DNA of 64,000 nucleotides from Odoribacter sp036657595 (GTDB lineage: Bacteria > Bacteroidota > Bacteroidia > Bacteroidales > Marinifilaceae): positions 1 to 64,000 of the forward strand of contig JAVXFZ010000006.1 in the NCBI GenBank assembly GCA_036657595.1, written 5' to 3'. Of this stretch, positions 27,498 to 37,478 are shown piece by piece. A program made the position numbers and the translations under genes. The stretch's first letter is position 1; the number at the start of each line of letters is the position of its first letter. Under the pieces are notes generated by a model. It worked only from the letters and a program-made list of their open reading frames with translations. It had not been told where the DNA came from and did not search any database.

Positions 27498-29351
27498 ATG
27501 GATACTGTTCATTTACTACCGGACTCAGTGGCTAATCAGATCGCAGCAGGAGAAGTCGTGCAACGCCCGGCTTCCGTCGTCAAAGAATTAATGGAAAATG
27601 CCATCGATGCAGGAGCCCGAAACATACAGGTGATTCTCAAAAATGTCGGGAAAGCCATCATTCAAGTCGTCGATGACGGGAAAGGGATGTCGCCAACAGA
27701 TGCCCGAATGGCTTTTGAAAGGCACGCTACCTCTAAAATATCTTCCGCACAAGATCTTTTCAGTATCAACACACTGGGTTTTAGAGGCGAAGCTCTACCC
27801 TCCATTGCATCTGTCGCTGAAGTAGAATTGAAAACACGACGCGAAGAGGATGAACTTGGCACGTGTATCTTTATCGCCGCTTCGGAGTTTAAAAGTCAAG
27901 AAGCAATCAGTACCTCGAAAGGTAGCAATCTTTCAGTAAAGAATTTGTTTTACAATATTCCGGCACGCCGGAAGTTTCTAAAATCGGATACAACAGAGCT
28001 ACGGAATATTACCACCGAATTTTTACGGGTAGCTCTTACCAATCCTGAGATTACATTTTCATTATCTAATAACGGTAACAATCTTTATCATCTGATCAAT
28101 TCAGGATTACGCCAAAGGGTTGTCAATATTTTTGGAAAATCTATTAATACTAAATTGATTCCTGTTGATTGTGAAACAGGTCTTGTCAATATGAAAGGAT
28201 TTGTTTGCAGCCCAGAACAAGCCCGTAAAACCTATGGAGAGCAATATTTCTTTGTCAATAATCGTTTTATGAAACATCCCTTTTTTCATAGAGCAGTTAT
28301 GGAAGCTTATTCCGGACTTATCGGCCCGGATTGTATCCCATCATACTTTATTTATTTGACAGTAGATCCGTCATTCATTGATGTTAATATTCATCCCACA
28401 AAGACTGAAATAAAGTTTCAGAATGAAACAGATTTCTTTCAAATTCTGATGGCGGGAATAAAGGAAGTACTTGGCAAATTCAACATCACTCCACCTTTAG
28501 ATTTTGATACAGAAGGAAATATTGATTATAAAGCTCCTGACGCAGAAAAAGATACATCCTATGTGCCACGTATTAATTACAATCCGGGATATAATCCTTT
28601 TAACTATCCTTCAACAAATATCAGTCCGGAAGATTCTGATTTTGAAAAAGCAACAACTTCTCCTTCTTTTCATCCAGAAAAAGTTCCGGCTAACTGGGAT
28701 ATTTTATTTGATGGACTGAAAGAAAAAGAAGAGTTTACACAGACTTCCATTCCAGAAATGTCGGAATCTACCCATCCGATGGCTCCATCGACAAACTGCT
28801 ATTTTCAAATCAAGGGACGTTATATTGTCGCTCCAATACAAAGTGGATTAATGCTTATTGATCAAAAAAGAGCACACGAACGCATATTATTTGAGAAATA
28901 CTCAGAAATCCTATCCTCTCATAAAATAGCCGGTCAAAAAAATCTTTTTCCGGAAATAATTGAACTCTCGGCAGCAGATTTTATTTTAATTGGGGATATA
29001 CTCTCTGATTTGGAGTATCTGGGTTTTGAACTCAGCGTTTTTGGGAAAAACTGCTACGCTATTTATGCCACACCGCCAGATCTATCCTATTCTCAAGCAA
29101 AAGGAATTTTGATAGAATTGATTGAACATTATAAAAATACAGAAAGCAGCATCCGTGATAAAATGCAAGAACGGGTTATTCTTGCTTTAGCGAAAGCTGC
29201 TGCCATCGGATACAATACAGCTCTAAATTGTGAAGAAATGAGAGAAATGACAGATCATCTCTTTGCCTGTCAACATCACAACTTTACTGCCGATGGCAAA
29301 ACAATCATTCATATTTTGAAATATGAAGATGTGAACGGTTGGTTTAAATGA
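27498..29351 (+). CDS. mutL: DNA mismatch repair protein MutL
   Basis: 617 aa. GHKL ATPase domain: E in VVKELMENAIDAGA, DDGKGM, and FRGEALPSIASV. The C-terminal dimerisation domain begins near residue 430. The site matching the MutL endonuclease motif DQHAxxExxxxE reads DQKRAHERILFE: D, Q and both E are kept but His-Ala is replaced by Lys-Arg, and the ACxxA helix reads LAKAAAIG. Nuclease activity is therefore doubtful. It couples MutS recognition to strand removal. Confidence 0.95.
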   Translation: MDTVHLLPDSVANQIAAGEVVQRPASVVKELMENAIDAGARNIQVILKNVGKAIIQVVDDGKGMSPTDARMAFERHATSKISSAQDLFSINTLGFRGEALPSIASVAEVELKTRREEDELGTCIFIAASEFKSQEAISTSKGSNLSVKNLFYNIPARRKFLKSDTTELRNITTEFLRVALTNPEITFSLSNNGNNLYHLINSGLRQRVVNIFGKSINTKLIPVDCETGLVNMKGFVCSPEQARKTYGEQYFFVNNRFMKHPFFHRAVMEAYSGLIGPDCIPSYFIYLTVDPSFIDVNIHPTKTEIKFQNETDFFQILMAGIKEVLGKFNITPPLDFDTEGNIDYKAPDAEKDTSYVPRINYNPGYNPFNYPSTNISPEDSDFEKATTSPSFHPEKVPANWDILFDGLKEKEEFTQTSIPEMSESTHPMAPSTNCYFQIKGRYIVAPIQSGLMLIDQKRAHERILFEKYSEILSSHKIAGQKNLFPEIIELSAADFILIGDILSDLEYLGFELSVFGKNCYAIYATPPDLSYSQAKGILIELIEHYKNTESSIRDKMQERVILALAKAAAIGYNTALNCEEMREMTDHLFACQHHNFTADGKTIIHILKYEDVNGWFK

Positions 29352-29408
29352 AATAAATACATAAACAAAAAAAATCAATGTCTACCGACACATTGAACCA
29401 TTAATATT

Positions 29409-30317
29409 ATGTCCATTACACTTACAAATATAAGTAAATCATACGGCAAACAAAAAGCACTGAATAACATTGATTTCACATTACAGGAAGGTGAAATATG
29501 TGGTTTTTTAGGGCCTAATGGAGCAGGGAAATCCACTACGATGAAAATCATTAGCGGCTGTTTAACAGATTATCAGGGAGAAGTGAACATCTGTGGAATA
29601 AATCTTAGAAAGCAACCGTTAAAAGCAAAAGAATTAATTGGCTATTTACCGGAACACAATCCACTGTATCCGGATATGTATATTAAAGAATATCTCTTGT
29701 ACGTTGCACGTTTGTATCACATCGACAAACCCGTGCAACGAGTAAACAACATTGTAGAACAAATCGGATTAATCCCTGAAATGACCAAAAGGATCGGTCA
29801 ATTGTCAAAAGGTTACCGACAAAGAGTTGGTTTAGCGCAAGCTCTCGTACACGATCCGAAAGTATTGATTTTGGATGAGCCGATGAGCGGACTTGATCCA
29901 AATCAATTAGAAGAAATACGAAATCTGATTATTCAAACCGGAAAAAACAAAACGGTTTTATTATCAACTCACATTATGCAGGAAGTTGAGGCAATATGTG
30001 ATCGAGTGATGATTATTCATCAAGGGAAAATAATTACAGATAAACCTATTCAAGAAATACGATCTCTCGCAGGCGATGAGACTGTTCTATTCATTCGCTT
30101 CGCTCCCTGGACAAATACAGAATGGCTGTCAACATCTACTGCATTCGGAAGAGTTATCCATTTAACAGCCGACACTTGGCAACTTTCATCCGCTGGCAGC
30201 GTGGAGCAACGTACCGCTTTGTTTAATCAGGCTTTCGAACATCACTGCCCAATTATTGAATTAAAGACAGAGGAACATCATTTGGAAGAAATATTCCGGC
30301 AACTCACAAACAGTTAG
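29409..30317 (+). CDS. gldA: ABC transporter ATP-binding protein, GldA type
   Basis: 302 aa. Walker A GPNGAGKST at about residues 36-44, Q-loop YLPEHNPLY, signature LSKGYRQRVGLAQ, Walker B VLILDEPMSGLD, switch His in LSTHIM. Length and the C-terminal extension fit GldA, the ATPase of the GldAFG exporter. GldF and GldG are not adjacent, and many non-gliding gut Bacteroidales keep this gene, so gliding is not implied. It follows mutL by 57 bp. Confidence 0.85.
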   Translation: MSITLTNISKSYGKQKALNNIDFTLQEGEICGFLGPNGAGKSTTMKIISGCLTDYQGEVNICGINLRKQPLKAKELIGYLPEHNPLYPDMYIKEYLLYVARLYHIDKPVQRVNNIVEQIGLIPEMTKRIGQLSKGYRQRVGLAQALVHDPKVLILDEPMSGLDPNQLEEIRNLIIQTGKNKTVLLSTHIMQEVEAICDRVMIIHQGKIITDKPIQEIRSLAGDETVLFIRFAPWTNTEWLSTSTAFGRVIHLTADTWQLSSAGSVEQRTALFNQAFEHHCPIIELKTEEHHLEEIFRQLTNS

Positions 30318-30326
30318 ATATATAAA

Positions 30327-30373
30327 AATAGGAAAATGGAAACGTCTCCAAAGACGACAACCATTTTCCTATT
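30327..30373. terminator. Bidirectional terminator between gldA and a TlpA-like gene
   Basis: Arms AATAGGAAAATGG (30327-30339) and CCATTTTCCTATT (30361-30373) pair perfectly; the loop contains a second stem CGTCT/AGACG. It sits between two convergent stop codons. Confidence 0.8.
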
Positions 30374-30399
30374 AAAATCTTTTAAATTTGAAGATCTAT

Positions 30400-31746
30400 T
30401 TAAATACCTTCCAAGGCATTCAATGTTTCTACAGTCTTCGATTCAGAAGGACGACTCATATCAGCAGATACAATCTTTCCTTCCCGATCCAACAAAATAA
30501 ATCTAGGAATACCGGTAACCATATAAGCATCCATAAATTCGTTATTTCCACCATTGTGTAACTGAATTCCTTCCAGCTTATCGTCTTTTACTTTCTTCTC
30601 CCAAGCAGCTTTGTCCTGATCACAAGAAATACTAACAAAGTTGATATTTTTAGCCTTGAACTTATGTTCCAATTCTTTCAAATGAGGCAATTCTCCACAG
30701 CAAGGTCCACACCACGTTGCCCACATATCAATATAAACATATTTACCAGCTAAATCAGCTAAACTTACTTCTTTACCATTAATATCTAAATATTTAAAAT
30801 CAGCTGACGGTTGTCCTTTAGCGATTTTTGCCCATTTAGCACACAATTCATCGAATTTTGTTTTCATATCAACATTCGTCACCTTAGCATTAAAGATTGG
30901 AGCAATTTCATCCAAATGATCCACTCCTGAGCGTCCGATATAGGCAGTTGCTGTTTTATTTATCAAAAATTCAATAATGACAGGATTTGTGAAATTACTC
31001 TGCACAAAATCTAATTGTTTTTTTGCAAACAGAAGAGCATCGTATTCTTCCATATCTTTGTAACTATATGATTCAACAAGACCGACAAGAGCGGCTTGAT
31101 ATATTTCCATATCAATTAATGTTTCATCTTCCTGAACAGCCGCTTTTATTTCTTCATATAAGCGATCAGAAGGCTTATAGCTTGTATCCTGTGTATAGTA
31201 AGGATGATAAGAAGGATAATTAGGCAAAAGATTATAAGCAACATAATGCAATCTTTTTTTCTCTAATTGATTAAATGAAGCATCAAATCCAAGACTATCT
31301 AAATTTGTGTAATATTTATTTTGTAATTCTGCCAATGATGCAATGAACGCATCTTCATCAGCTTTAAAGTCCGGAGAGAAACTCTTAAAAATGTCACTGT
31401 TCAGATATTCATTTTTCTTAGCTCCTTCGCCTGTAAAGGTAGGAATAACGCGACGTCCTTCAAATTTCATAGAAACTTCAAAACTTTTTCCCGGCTCAAT
31501 ATATACAGGAATTTTAAGCCGTCCATAATTGATTGTTGCATAATTTGCTTTCAGATTGTCACCCAATACAATCACAGCCGAACCCGTTGAATCAAGCGCA
31601 ACTTCATAAGTAGAATCTTTTGTTACGATACGCGATTTCGCATCCGAATTAGCCCCCTCAATATGGATGCCAACTGTTGTTTTAGAAGCTGTATTACACG
31701 ATATTATCGTCATAATAAAAGCAGCAATAAACCATAATTTTATCAT
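30400..31746 (-). CDS. TlpA-like thioredoxin lipoprotein
   Basis: 448 aa. Lipoprotein signal (IMTIISC with Cys at about 17), a beta-rich N-terminal domain (about 25-125), a helical middle, then a thioredoxin domain from about residue 315: active site WATWCGPCCGELPHL, cis-Pro in TGIPRFILLD. It should act as a periplasmic thiol-disulfide reductase. Neighbours on both sides run the other way, so it is a single-gene unit with terminator at 30327-30373. Confidence 0.88.
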   Translation of the reverse strand: MIKLWFIAAFIMTIISCNTASKTTVGIHIEGANSDAKSRIVTKDSTYEVALDSTGSAVIVLGDNLKANYATINYGRLKIPVYIEPGKSFEVSMKFEGRRVIPTFTGEGAKKNEYLNSDIFKSFSPDFKADEDAFIASLAELQNKYYTNLDSLGFDASFNQLEKKRLHYVAYNLLPNYPSYHPYYTQDTSYKPSDRLYEEIKAAVQEDETLIDMEIYQAALVGLVESYSYKDMEEYDALLFAKKQLDFVQSNFTNPVIIEFLINKTATAYIGRSGVDHLDEIAPIFNAKVTNVDMKTKFDELCAKWAKIAKGQPSADFKYLDINGKEVSLADLAGKYVYIDMWATWCGPCCGELPHLKELEHKFKAKNINFVSISCDQDKAAWEKKVKDDKLEGIQLHNGGNNEFMDAYMVTGIPRFILLDREGKIVSADMSRPSESKTVETLNALEGI

Positions 31747-31846
31747 ACTGTTTAATTTTTAATAGATTAACTGAGCGAATTTAGTGCACAACTATTTCCG
31801 TTATATCAAAATAACAAGCTTTAACGTTTATTTAACGATAAGCACG

Positions 31847-31876
31847 TTTATAATTAGCAGTTTTAGACTAATTTCG
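31847..31876 (+). promoter_or_regulatory. Weak candidate promoter of the malic enzyme gene
   Basis: TTTA (31847-31850), 18 bp, then TAATTTCG (31869-31876); each differs from consensus by one base. Confidence 0.25.
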
Positions 31877-31958
31877 TTAAAATTTTAATTTGAAAGGCAA
31901 GTACAGAGAAAAATAATATCACCGCCTTAATAGTCAAAACTATTTAATCTTAAATACA

Positions 31959-34232
31959 ATGAACGAAATAGAAGCATTAAAATATCACGAATGTGGTCGA
32001 CCTGGTAAAATTGAAGTAATCCCAAGTAAACCCCACAGCACACAACACGATTTAGCATTAGCATACTCACCCGGTGTTGCATTTCCTTGTTTAGCCATAC
32101 AGGAAAATCCGGCAAATGCTTATCGCTACACAGCCAAAGGTAATTTGGTTGCTGTCATATCAAATGGAACAGCAGTTTTAGGTCTTGGAGATATTGGCGC
32201 ATTAGCAGGTAAACCGGTAATGGAAGGAAAGGGATTGTTATTTAAGATATTTGCTGATATTGATGTATTTGATATCGAGGTAAACACAAAAGATGTCAAT
32301 AAATTTATTGAAACCGTCAAACTCATAGCACCAACCTTCGGAGGAATCAATTTAGAAGATATTAAAGCACCTGAATGTTTTGAAATAGAACGCCGATTAA
32401 AAGAAGAATTGGATATTCCGGTTATGCACGATGACCAACACGGCACGGCGATCATCTCAGGTGCCGGCTTACTCAATGCTCTTGCATTAAATGGGAAAAA
32501 TATTAGCGATATCCGAGTTATTGTCAATGGTGCCGGTGCTGCCGCTATTTCCTGCGCCCGATTTTATTGTAGTCTGGGGGTAAAGAAAGAGCATATTCTG
32601 ATGTGTGACAGTAAAGGTGTCATACGTACGAGCCGTACAGACTTAAATAAAGAAAAACAGGAATTTGCAATTGATACTCCTATACAAACACTTACAGAAG
32701 CCCTGAAAGGTGCAGATGTATTCTTAGGCTTATCGGTAGCCGACTCATTGAGTGAAGAGATGATACAAACGATGGGGAAAGATCCGGTTGTATTTGCTTT
32801 AGCGAATCCAAACCCGGAAATATCCTATGAAAAGGCTATGCATTCACGACCGGATATCATTTTTGCTACCGGACGTTCTGATTATCCCAATCAAATTAAT
32901 AATGTACTCGGATTCCCCTATATTTTCAGAGGTGCTCTTGACGTAGAGGCTTTCTGCATCAATGAAGAGATGAAATTAGCCGCAGCTCACGCTATTGCCA
33001 AATTAACCAAAGAGTCTGTACCGGAAACCGTCAAGATCGCCTACAACGATCCTTCTATTTCATTTGATCGGAATTACATTATCCCCAAAGCCTTAGACAA
33101 TCGGCTGATTAAATGTGTAGCACCGGCTGTTGCAAAAGCAGCGATGGAATCAGGAGTCGCGCGTAAGCATATTGAAGATTGGGATGCCTATATAGAAACT
33201 CTGGAAAAACGAATCGGACAAGATAACCGACTGATGCGAATTATGACCAATAAAGCAAAATCCAATCCGAAACGGATTGTATTTCCGGAAGGTAGTAATC
33301 TTAAAACCTTACAAGCAATAGAAGAGCTTGGAATGGAAAAAATTATTTATCCGATACTTATTGGTAATACAGCTATAATCAAAGAGAAAATTGCTAAGAA
33401 TAAATTAAACATTTCAAATCTTACCATTTTTGATCCTCAGATAGAACAAGAAAAAATCAATATATATACGGAGCTGTATTATCAAAAAGTACAACGTAAC
33501 GGCATACTACGCAATCAGGCAGAACAGAGGATGAAAGAAGCAAACCATATCGGATTAATGATGCTGGAACAAGGAGATGCAGACGGGTTTGTTTCCGGAC
33601 TTAACTCTCCTTATAAAGAAATTCTTAGTCTTGCCAAGCAAATTGTAGGTCTTCGTCCTTGTTGCGAATATGCTGCCGGTATGCACATTGCCACAACCAA
33701 TAAAGGTACTTACTTTTTGGCTGACACAACAGTCAATAGTCATCCGACAACAAAGACACTGGAATGTGTAACTCTTTTGACCTACGAAGCTGTCAAACAA
33801 TTCGATATAGAACCGGTAATAGCTTTAACCTCTTACTCTAATTTTGGAGAATACCAATTAGGCAATCCAGCTCAGGTGCAGGAAGTTGTGACCGAACTCC
33901 ATCAAAAATATCCAGAAATCATTGTTGATGGAGAGATGCACGCCTCACTCGCTTTTAACAAGGAATTACGACAGAATGAATTTCCATTCTCCGCACTCGG
34001 AAATCGCGATGTAAATACAATTATATTTCCAAACTTAAGCTCAGGAAGCGTTGGTCTCGGTATGCTACAAGAGCTTAGTAATCACGAAATCGTAGGTCCT
34101 ATTCTACTTGGTATGAACAAGCCCGTACATATTCTCCAAATGGGTTCTACTGTCCGTGATATTGTTCACATTGCGACCCTTGCCGCTTATGATGCACAAA
34201 AAGAAAAGAAAATAGATATGTGCAGAATATAA
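31959..34232 (+). CDS. maeB: NADP-dependent malic enzyme with phosphotransacetylase-like domain
   Basis: Oxidative decarboxylation of malate to pyruvate, giving NADPH. 757 aa. The malic enzyme part (about 1-420) has AYSPGVAFPCLAI, HDDQHGTAIISGAG and the NAD(P) site VNGAGAAAISCARF. The C-terminal part (about 430-757) is a phosphotransacetylase-like domain (KRIVFPEGSN, SGLNSP, LGNRDVN) that in MaeB proteins is regulatory, binding acetyl-CoA, and not known to be catalytic. A T-tailed terminator follows. Confidence 0.95.
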   Translation: MNEIEALKYHECGRPGKIEVIPSKPHSTQHDLALAYSPGVAFPCLAIQENPANAYRYTAKGNLVAVISNGTAVLGLGDIGALAGKPVMEGKGLLFKIFADIDVFDIEVNTKDVNKFIETVKLIAPTFGGINLEDIKAPECFEIERRLKEELDIPVMHDDQHGTAIISGAGLLNALALNGKNISDIRVIVNGAGAAAISCARFYCSLGVKKEHILMCDSKGVIRTSRTDLNKEKQEFAIDTPIQTLTEALKGADVFLGLSVADSLSEEMIQTMGKDPVVFALANPNPEISYEKAMHSRPDIIFATGRSDYPNQINNVLGFPYIFRGALDVEAFCINEEMKLAAAHAIAKLTKESVPETVKIAYNDPSISFDRNYIIPKALDNRLIKCVAPAVAKAAMESGVARKHIEDWDAYIETLEKRIGQDNRLMRIMTNKAKSNPKRIVFPEGSNLKTLQAIEELGMEKIIYPILIGNTAIIKEKIAKNKLNISNLTIFDPQIEQEKINIYTELYYQKVQRNGILRNQAEQRMKEANHIGLMMLEQGDADGFVSGLNSPYKEILSLAKQIVGLRPCCEYAAGMHIATTNKGTYFLADTTVNSHPTTKTLECVTLLTYEAVKQFDIEPVIALTSYSNFGEYQLGNPAQVQEVVTELHQKYPEIIVDGEMHASLAFNKELRQNEFPFSALGNRDVNTIIFPNLSSGSVGLGMLQELSNHEIVGPILLGMNKPVHILQMGSTVRDIVHIATLAAYDAQKEKKIDMCRI

Positions 34233-34270
34233 AACAAACTAAATATAGATAGCTATAAAAAACTCAAAAG

Positions 34271-34327
34271 TCTGCGTTTCATTTAATCATTTAGATCCTT
34301 AAACGATTAGATAAAACGCAGATTTTT
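34271..34327 (+). terminator. Rho-independent terminator after maeB
   Basis: Outer arms TCTGCGTTT (34271-34279) and AAACGCAGA (34314-34322) followed by TTTTT; an inner stem TAATC/GATTA is nested inside. Confidence 0.8.
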
Positions 34328-34362
34328 ATATAGGAAACTTAAATATCCCATTAAGCGATCAT

Positions 34363-34800
34363 TCAACTTATCTTTAAAGGAATCTTATCAATCCTTCTTT
34401 GGTGTCTACCACCTTCAAATTCAGTATTCAGAAAACGTTCTACAACCTCCTGAGCATCTTCATAAGAAATAAAACGAGCCGGAATACAGCAAACATTAGC
34501 ATTATTATGAAGACGGGCAAGCCAAGCAATTTCTACCGTCCAGCATAAAGCTCCACGTACCCCCTGGTGTTTATTGACCGTCATACAAATTCCATTTCCA
34601 CTCCCACACAATGCAATACCTCTTTCGAATTCACCGGATTCAACAGCAAAAGCCATCGGATGAGCCGTATCCGGATAATCCATACTCTCTGCGGAATGTG
34701 TCCCAAAATCCTTTACTTCATATCCTTTTTTACGAAGATACTCAACGAGCTTTTCTTTGTGTTCATAACCGGCATGGTCACAGGCAACAGCTATTTTCAT
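34363..34800 (-). CDS. rpiB: Ribose-5-phosphate isomerase B
   Basis: Interconverts ribose 5-phosphate and ribulose 5-phosphate. 145 aa, family length. CDHAGYEHKEKL opens the protein; the substrate region CGSGNGICMTVNKHQGVRGALCW holds the catalytic-base cysteine region; HNNANVCCIPAR follows. A consensus promoter lies 63 bp upstream, so it is transcribed independently of rprXY. Confidence 0.95.
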   Translation of the reverse strand: MKIAVACDHAGYEHKEKLVEYLRKKGYEVKDFGTHSAESMDYPDTAHPMAFAVESGEFERGIALCGSGNGICMTVNKHQGVRGALCWTVEIAWLARLHNNANVCCIPARFISYEDAQEVVERFLNTEFEGGRHQRRIDKIPLKIS

Positions 34801-34862
34801 TTCTATTAAATTGTTACAACAGCTACAATTATTGCAACTGTTTGGGTTATACTTTTATTTTG

Positions 34863-34895
34863 CAAAGGTAAAGTTTTATCTGTTAGGATGGCAAA
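34863..34895 (-). promoter_or_regulatory. Consensus promoter of rpiB
   Basis: On the minus strand: TTTG (34895-34892), 21-bp spacer, TACCTTTG (34870-34863). Matches TTTG-N21-TAnnTTTG. The leader would be about 55 nt. Confidence 0.65.
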
Positions 34896-34897
34896 TA

Positions 34898-34928
34898 AAA
34901 AACGGGTATTCTAAGAATACCCGTTTTT
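34898..34928 (-). terminator. Rho-independent terminator after rprY
   Basis: Arms AAAAACGGGTATTC (34898-34911) and GAATACCCGTTTTT (34915-34928) with a 3-nt loop; on the minus strand the stem is followed by a U-rich tract. It overlaps the -33 side of the rpiB promoter region. Confidence 0.85.
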
Positions 34929-34945
34929 GGAATCATTTTCCCTAC

Positions 34946-35635
34946 TCAAAGGATCAATTTATAACCTTTTCCGTGTACATTAATAATTTCTACAGAAGGA
35001 TCTTTTTTCAAATGCTTCCGCAATTTTGTAATATACACATCCATACTTCTGGCATTAAAATAATTGTCATCAGCCCAAATATTTTTCAAAGCATAGTTTC
35101 TCTCTAATACTTTATTAACATTTAAACATAACAGCTTCAACAATTCAGACTCTTTAGTCGTTAATTTCTGCTCATCTTCACCATCCAGTAAAGTTTGCTT
35201 TTTAGAATTAAAAGTCAACTTGCCGATTTTAAAGATTTCTTGTTCATCTTCCGGTCTCAAACCAGTTGAACGTCGCAAGACCGCTTCAATTCTAAGCAAT
35301 AATTCTTCCATACTGAAAGGTTTGCTCATATAATCGTCCGCACCCAATTTGAATCCTTCAAGCACATCTTCCTTCATATTTTTTGCTGTCAAAAAAATGA
35401 TTGGAATTTCACTATTGATCTGTCGTACCTCTTTTGCTAATGTAAAACCGTCTTTCTTCGGCATCATCACATCAAAAATACATATATCAAAAGGCTGATT
35501 AAGGAATGCCTCATAAGCCACTTCCCCATCTTCGCACAAAATGGTATCAAATCCTTTAGCTCTCAGATATTCTTTCAAGAGCATACCCAGATTAGTATCA
35601 TCTTCTGCTAACAAAATTTTTATTTTCTCTTCCAT
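34946..35635 (-). CDS. rprY: OmpR-family response regulator, RprY-like
   Basis: 229 aa. Receiver domain (1-120) with acidic pocket AEDD (10-13), phosphoacceptor D55 in CIFDVMMPK and the conserved LTAKN lysine; then a winged-helix DNA-binding domain (about 130-229) with LTTKESELLKLLC and RSMDVYITKLRKHL. It follows its kinase by 42 bp. The pair matches the RprX/RprY system of Bacteroides; target genes cannot be read from here. Confidence 0.9.
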   Translation of the reverse strand: MEEKIKILLAEDDTNLGMLLKEYLRAKGFDTILCEDGEVAYEAFLNQPFDICIFDVMMPKKDGFTLAKEVRQINSEIPIIFLTAKNMKEDVLEGFKLGADDYMSKPFSMEELLLRIEAVLRRSTGLRPEDEQEIFKIGKLTFNSKKQTLLDGEDEQKLTTKESELLKLLCLNVNKVLERNYALKNIWADDNYFNARSMDVYITKLRKHLKKDPSVEIINVHGKGYKLIL

Positions 35636-35677
35636 AACTATTTAGTTTTAAATAAATTCTCTGAAAAATATACGATT

Positions 35678-37219
35678 TTAGAAAAATAAAGTTCTCTTTA
35701 CTTTTTGTTTTTTCTCTGTCAAAGGCAATATGATGTCAAAACGACTCCCTTTTCCCTCAGCACTTTCCACTTCGATATGCCCCCCGTGAGCATCTACAAT
35801 TGTTTTTACATAGGAAAGTCCCAATCCAAATCCTTTCACATCGTGTAAATTACCCGTCGACACTCTGTAAAATCTTTCAAAGATTAATTTCTGTTCTTTT
35901 GTAGCAATTCCTATGCCATTATCTATCACACTGATAATTATTTCTTGTCCTTTATTTCGGGTATAAACGCTAATCTCCGGAACTTTGACACAATACTTTA
36001 TGGCATTATCCAACAAATTAGAGATCACATTGGTGATATGTACTTCGTCAGCATACACCTCATCCCGATCCGCTTCCAAATAACAATACAAGATTCCTTT
36101 TTTATCCTCTACCCGAAGATTAAATTTCGTTACTAAATTCTCAACAATTTCATTTAAATTAATATTCTTCAACTTCAATTTCATTCGTGTCTCTGTAAAC
36201 AAAGCGGTTTGAAGCACTTTTTCTACCTGAAAAGTAAGCCGTTTACTTTCATCCCCTATGATTCCGGCGATATGGTCAATTGTAGTAGGAGAATTATTCA
36301 CCGCCCCATCTTTCAACATTTGTGCTGCCAACGAGATAGTCGAAATCGGAGTTTTAAACTCGTGTGTCATATTATTGATAAAATCATTTTTAATGACCGA
36401 TAATTTTTTTTGCTTAATGATAACTGCTATACAAAAAACAAAACATAGGACTAACAGAAGTGTTATAATCAAACTGGGCAATAAAAGAAATATAGACGAA
36501 ACAATATCGTGCGATTGATCCGGGAAAATCAAGAAAAGACTACCCATACTCTGAGGTTGCCCAAAAAATATTTTCCGATTATAAATATAATCAGAATGTT
36601 TATTAAAGAAATTCTGAGACATTGATACAAACTGATCTTTTTCTTTGATGGCAAACTCAAAAGCTTCATCCACACCATTATTGTGAAGCCGTTCACTAAT
36701 AATAGTCTTCAGATCTATTCCCTGGATACATTCTTCCATTGATTTCTGAGGTCCCTTTACTATCAGATCATATTCTTTTCCTAAACTATTTTTAATTTCC
36801 TGCCGTGATTTCTGAATAGAATTCAACAAGCCCCGATTACCTTTCTGACTAAACAACTCCCCAACACTCTCTACATCCATATCATACTCCATCGGGCACA
36901 ATGTATAATTAATGACAATATTCATATCATTTTTTATCGGCATTCCCGATTTTATATCTATGCCAAGCGGTATCTCGTGCACCACTCCATTTCCATCCCA
37001 ACGATGAGCTTTTGTTATGGGTTTTTCTTTCTCCACTTGCTGTTTATCCTGCTCTTCCAAATAATCAATCACCTGGTCAATAGACTTATTCACCACATAA
37101 TCGAACTGCGTCTTTTTCAACTTAAAAGCCGTTCGAAAATATCTTGCCTGTGTGAAGATTAACCCCAACAAAGACAGACTTAAAACTATACCCAGTATTA
37201 TAATCTGCTTCTTTCTCAT
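35678..37219 (-). CDS. rprX: Sensor histidine kinase, RprX-like
   Basis: About 513 aa from ATG 37219 (MRKKQIIIL); a GTG two codons earlier is possible. Two membrane helices (about 5-25 and 240-265) flank a periplasmic domain of about 210 residues. The kinase core has the H box NNMTHEFKTPISTIS, N box NLLDNAIKYC, G1 DNGIGI and G2 GFGLGLSYVK. It phosphorylates the adjacent RprY-like regulator. Signal unknown. Confidence 0.9.
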   Translation of the reverse strand: MRKKQIIILGIVLSLSLLGLIFTQARYFRTAFKLKKTQFDYVVNKSIDQVIDYLEEQDKQQVEKEKPITKAHRWDGNGVVHEIPLGIDIKSGMPIKNDMNIVINYTLCPMEYDMDVESVGELFSQKGNRGLLNSIQKSRQEIKNSLGKEYDLIVKGPQKSMEECIQGIDLKTIISERLHNNGVDEAFEFAIKEKDQFVSMSQNFFNKHSDYIYNRKIFFGQPQSMGSLFLIFPDQSHDIVSSIFLLLPSLIITLLLVLCFVFCIAVIIKQKKLSVIKNDFINNMTHEFKTPISTISLAAQMLKDGAVNNSPTTIDHIAGIIGDESKRLTFQVEKVLQTALFTETRMKLKLKNINLNEIVENLVTKFNLRVEDKKGILYCYLEADRDEVYADEVHITNVISNLLDNAIKYCVKVPEISVYTRNKGQEIIISVIDNGIGIATKEQKLIFERFYRVSTGNLHDVKGFGLGLSYVKTIVDAHGGHIEVESAEGKGSRFDIILPLTEKKQKVKRTLFF

Positions 37220-37478
37220 ACCCACAAATTTAACATTTCAATTTTAACACTTCGCATACTTAACACACTTTAACCTACCACCTTACTTCGTAACAGTTCG
37301 CTAAAGATGTCTATTCTTTATTTTTAAGCGTTTCACTAAAGCAATCGCTTATTTAGCTATTTTTTCAGCATCATTTATATATGAAATAAACGTTAAAAAA
37401 ATCTCATTCCGCCTATAAATTTCTTCTCGCAGACACTCCCAAATATCAAAAAAACTCCATACAAATTCCAATAATCGC

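Noticed and set aside
37224..37231. TAAATTTG box on the minus strand before rprX
   Set aside because: Transcription would start inside the coding region, so it is probably chance in AT-rich DNA.
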